NCBI GenBank assembly: GCA_035284745.1
Contig: JAYKIL010000009.1
Location: forward strand, 1 to 7,367
Direction: 5' to 3'
DNA from: JAYKJB01 sp035284745 [NCBI: Candidatus Sericytochromatia bacterium]
GTDB lineage: Bacteria; Cyanobacteriota; Sericytochromatia; S15B-MN24
Length of the DNA: 7,367 nt
Below, piece by piece: positions 6,956-7,367 of the stretch; the first letter of the stretch is position 1; every line of letters starts with the position of its first letter. The notes under the pieces were generated by a model. That model made no database searches, was not told the DNA's origin, and saw only the letters and a program-made list of their open reading frames with translations. The position numbers and the translations under genes were made by a program.

Positions 6956-7367
6956 TCAGGGGGTCTTTGCGTCGTTGGTTTTGAGCGGCAGCAGCACTTC
7001 ATTGCGCCTGAGAAAAGGCAAGGTAAACGGGGGATTGTATCCTGCCCAGCGAGCAGGACCGGCCGGAACGCGCTCGACAGGCAGCCACGCGCGCAAACGG
7101 TCCTCGTGCCGGCGGAATTCCGACTCGCTGAAAAGGCCGGAAAATCTTATCGCAGCGACTTCGCGGGCCGGCACATCACGAATACGTATCGCGGCGTCCA
7201 ACGGCACAGGCGCATTGTCGGCGGTGATGCCCGCCGGCAGAACGAATGCGGTCGACCAGCCATTTTCTACCGCGGTGAGGGAGACGGGTGCGGTCATGGG
7301 CAAAGCTTCCGACGCTTCCTCTGCTTGGGGTTCCAAGGTGACAGGGGCCGTCATCGGCAGGTCTCGA
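6956..7367 (-). CDS. SOUL haem-binding family protein (5' end beyond the window)
   Basis: The 136 visible residues match the C-terminal part of the SOUL/HBP family, small beta-barrel proteins reported to bind haem or tetrapyrroles; the role of bacterial members is largely undefined. Family marks are two copies of LPMTAPV about 20 residues apart, the first at the window edge (RDLPMTAPV) and the second 20 codons later, followed by a GW segment and a strand with FVLPAG. Then come VPAREVAAIRFSG and the C-terminal YNPPFTLPFLRRNEVLLPL, where RRNEV is the family's most recognisable end motif. The frame stays open through the right edge, and the ATG at 7354 lies inside the first MTAPV motif, so it is an internal methionine; the N-terminal part and any signal peptide are off the window. 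The TGA is at 6958-6956. No clear terminator follows, so read-through into the exported-protein gene 133 bases downstream is possible. Confidence 0.88.
   Translation of the reverse strand, partial: RDLPMTAPVTLEPQAEEASEALPMTAPVSLTAVENGWSTAFVLPAGITADNAPVPLDAAIRIRDVPAREVAAIRFSGLFSESEFRRHEDRLRAWLPVERVPAGPARWAGYNPPFTLPFLRRNEVLLPLKTNDAKTP

Overview
The window is almost entirely coding and moderately GC-rich. It suggests a Gram-negative bacterium: one protein has a type I signal peptide, another belongs to the SOUL haem-binding family, and the SbcD/SbcC pair is of the Gram-negative type. The sequence does not settle the phylum; Proteobacteria and Verrucomicrobiota are both plausible. There are no mobile elements, CRISPR arrays, tRNA or rRNA genes, and no gene-free stretch longer than about 135 bases.

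Left part, plus strand (1-5748): four tightly packed genes in one direction, probably one transcript. First is the last few codons of an upstream gene (ends at 51). Next comes a 389-aa CDP-glycerol glycerophosphotransferase-like GT-B enzyme (58-1227), then sbcD (1238-2473), the Mre11-like nuclease subunit, and sbcC (2485-5748), the Rad50-like ATPase with a central CPLC zinc hook. The gaps are 6, 10 and 11 bases. SbcC and SbcD together form the SbcCD complex, which opens DNA hairpins and processes blocked or broken DNA ends. The link to a cell-surface polymer transferase is a matter of position only and has no obvious functional explanation.

Right part, minus strand (5758-7367): two genes converge on sbcC. 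The promoter-distal one (5758-6822) encodes a 354-aa exported protein of unknown function and ends only 9 bases from the sbcC stop. Upstream of it, across a 133-base spacer, is the 3' part of a SOUL haem-binding family gene whose start lies beyond the right edge.

I see no convincing new multi-gene system. The items most worth a second look are the unrecognised exported protein, the glycerophosphotransferase-sbcDC linkage, and the very tight convergent junction with a hairpin inside the sbcC tail.
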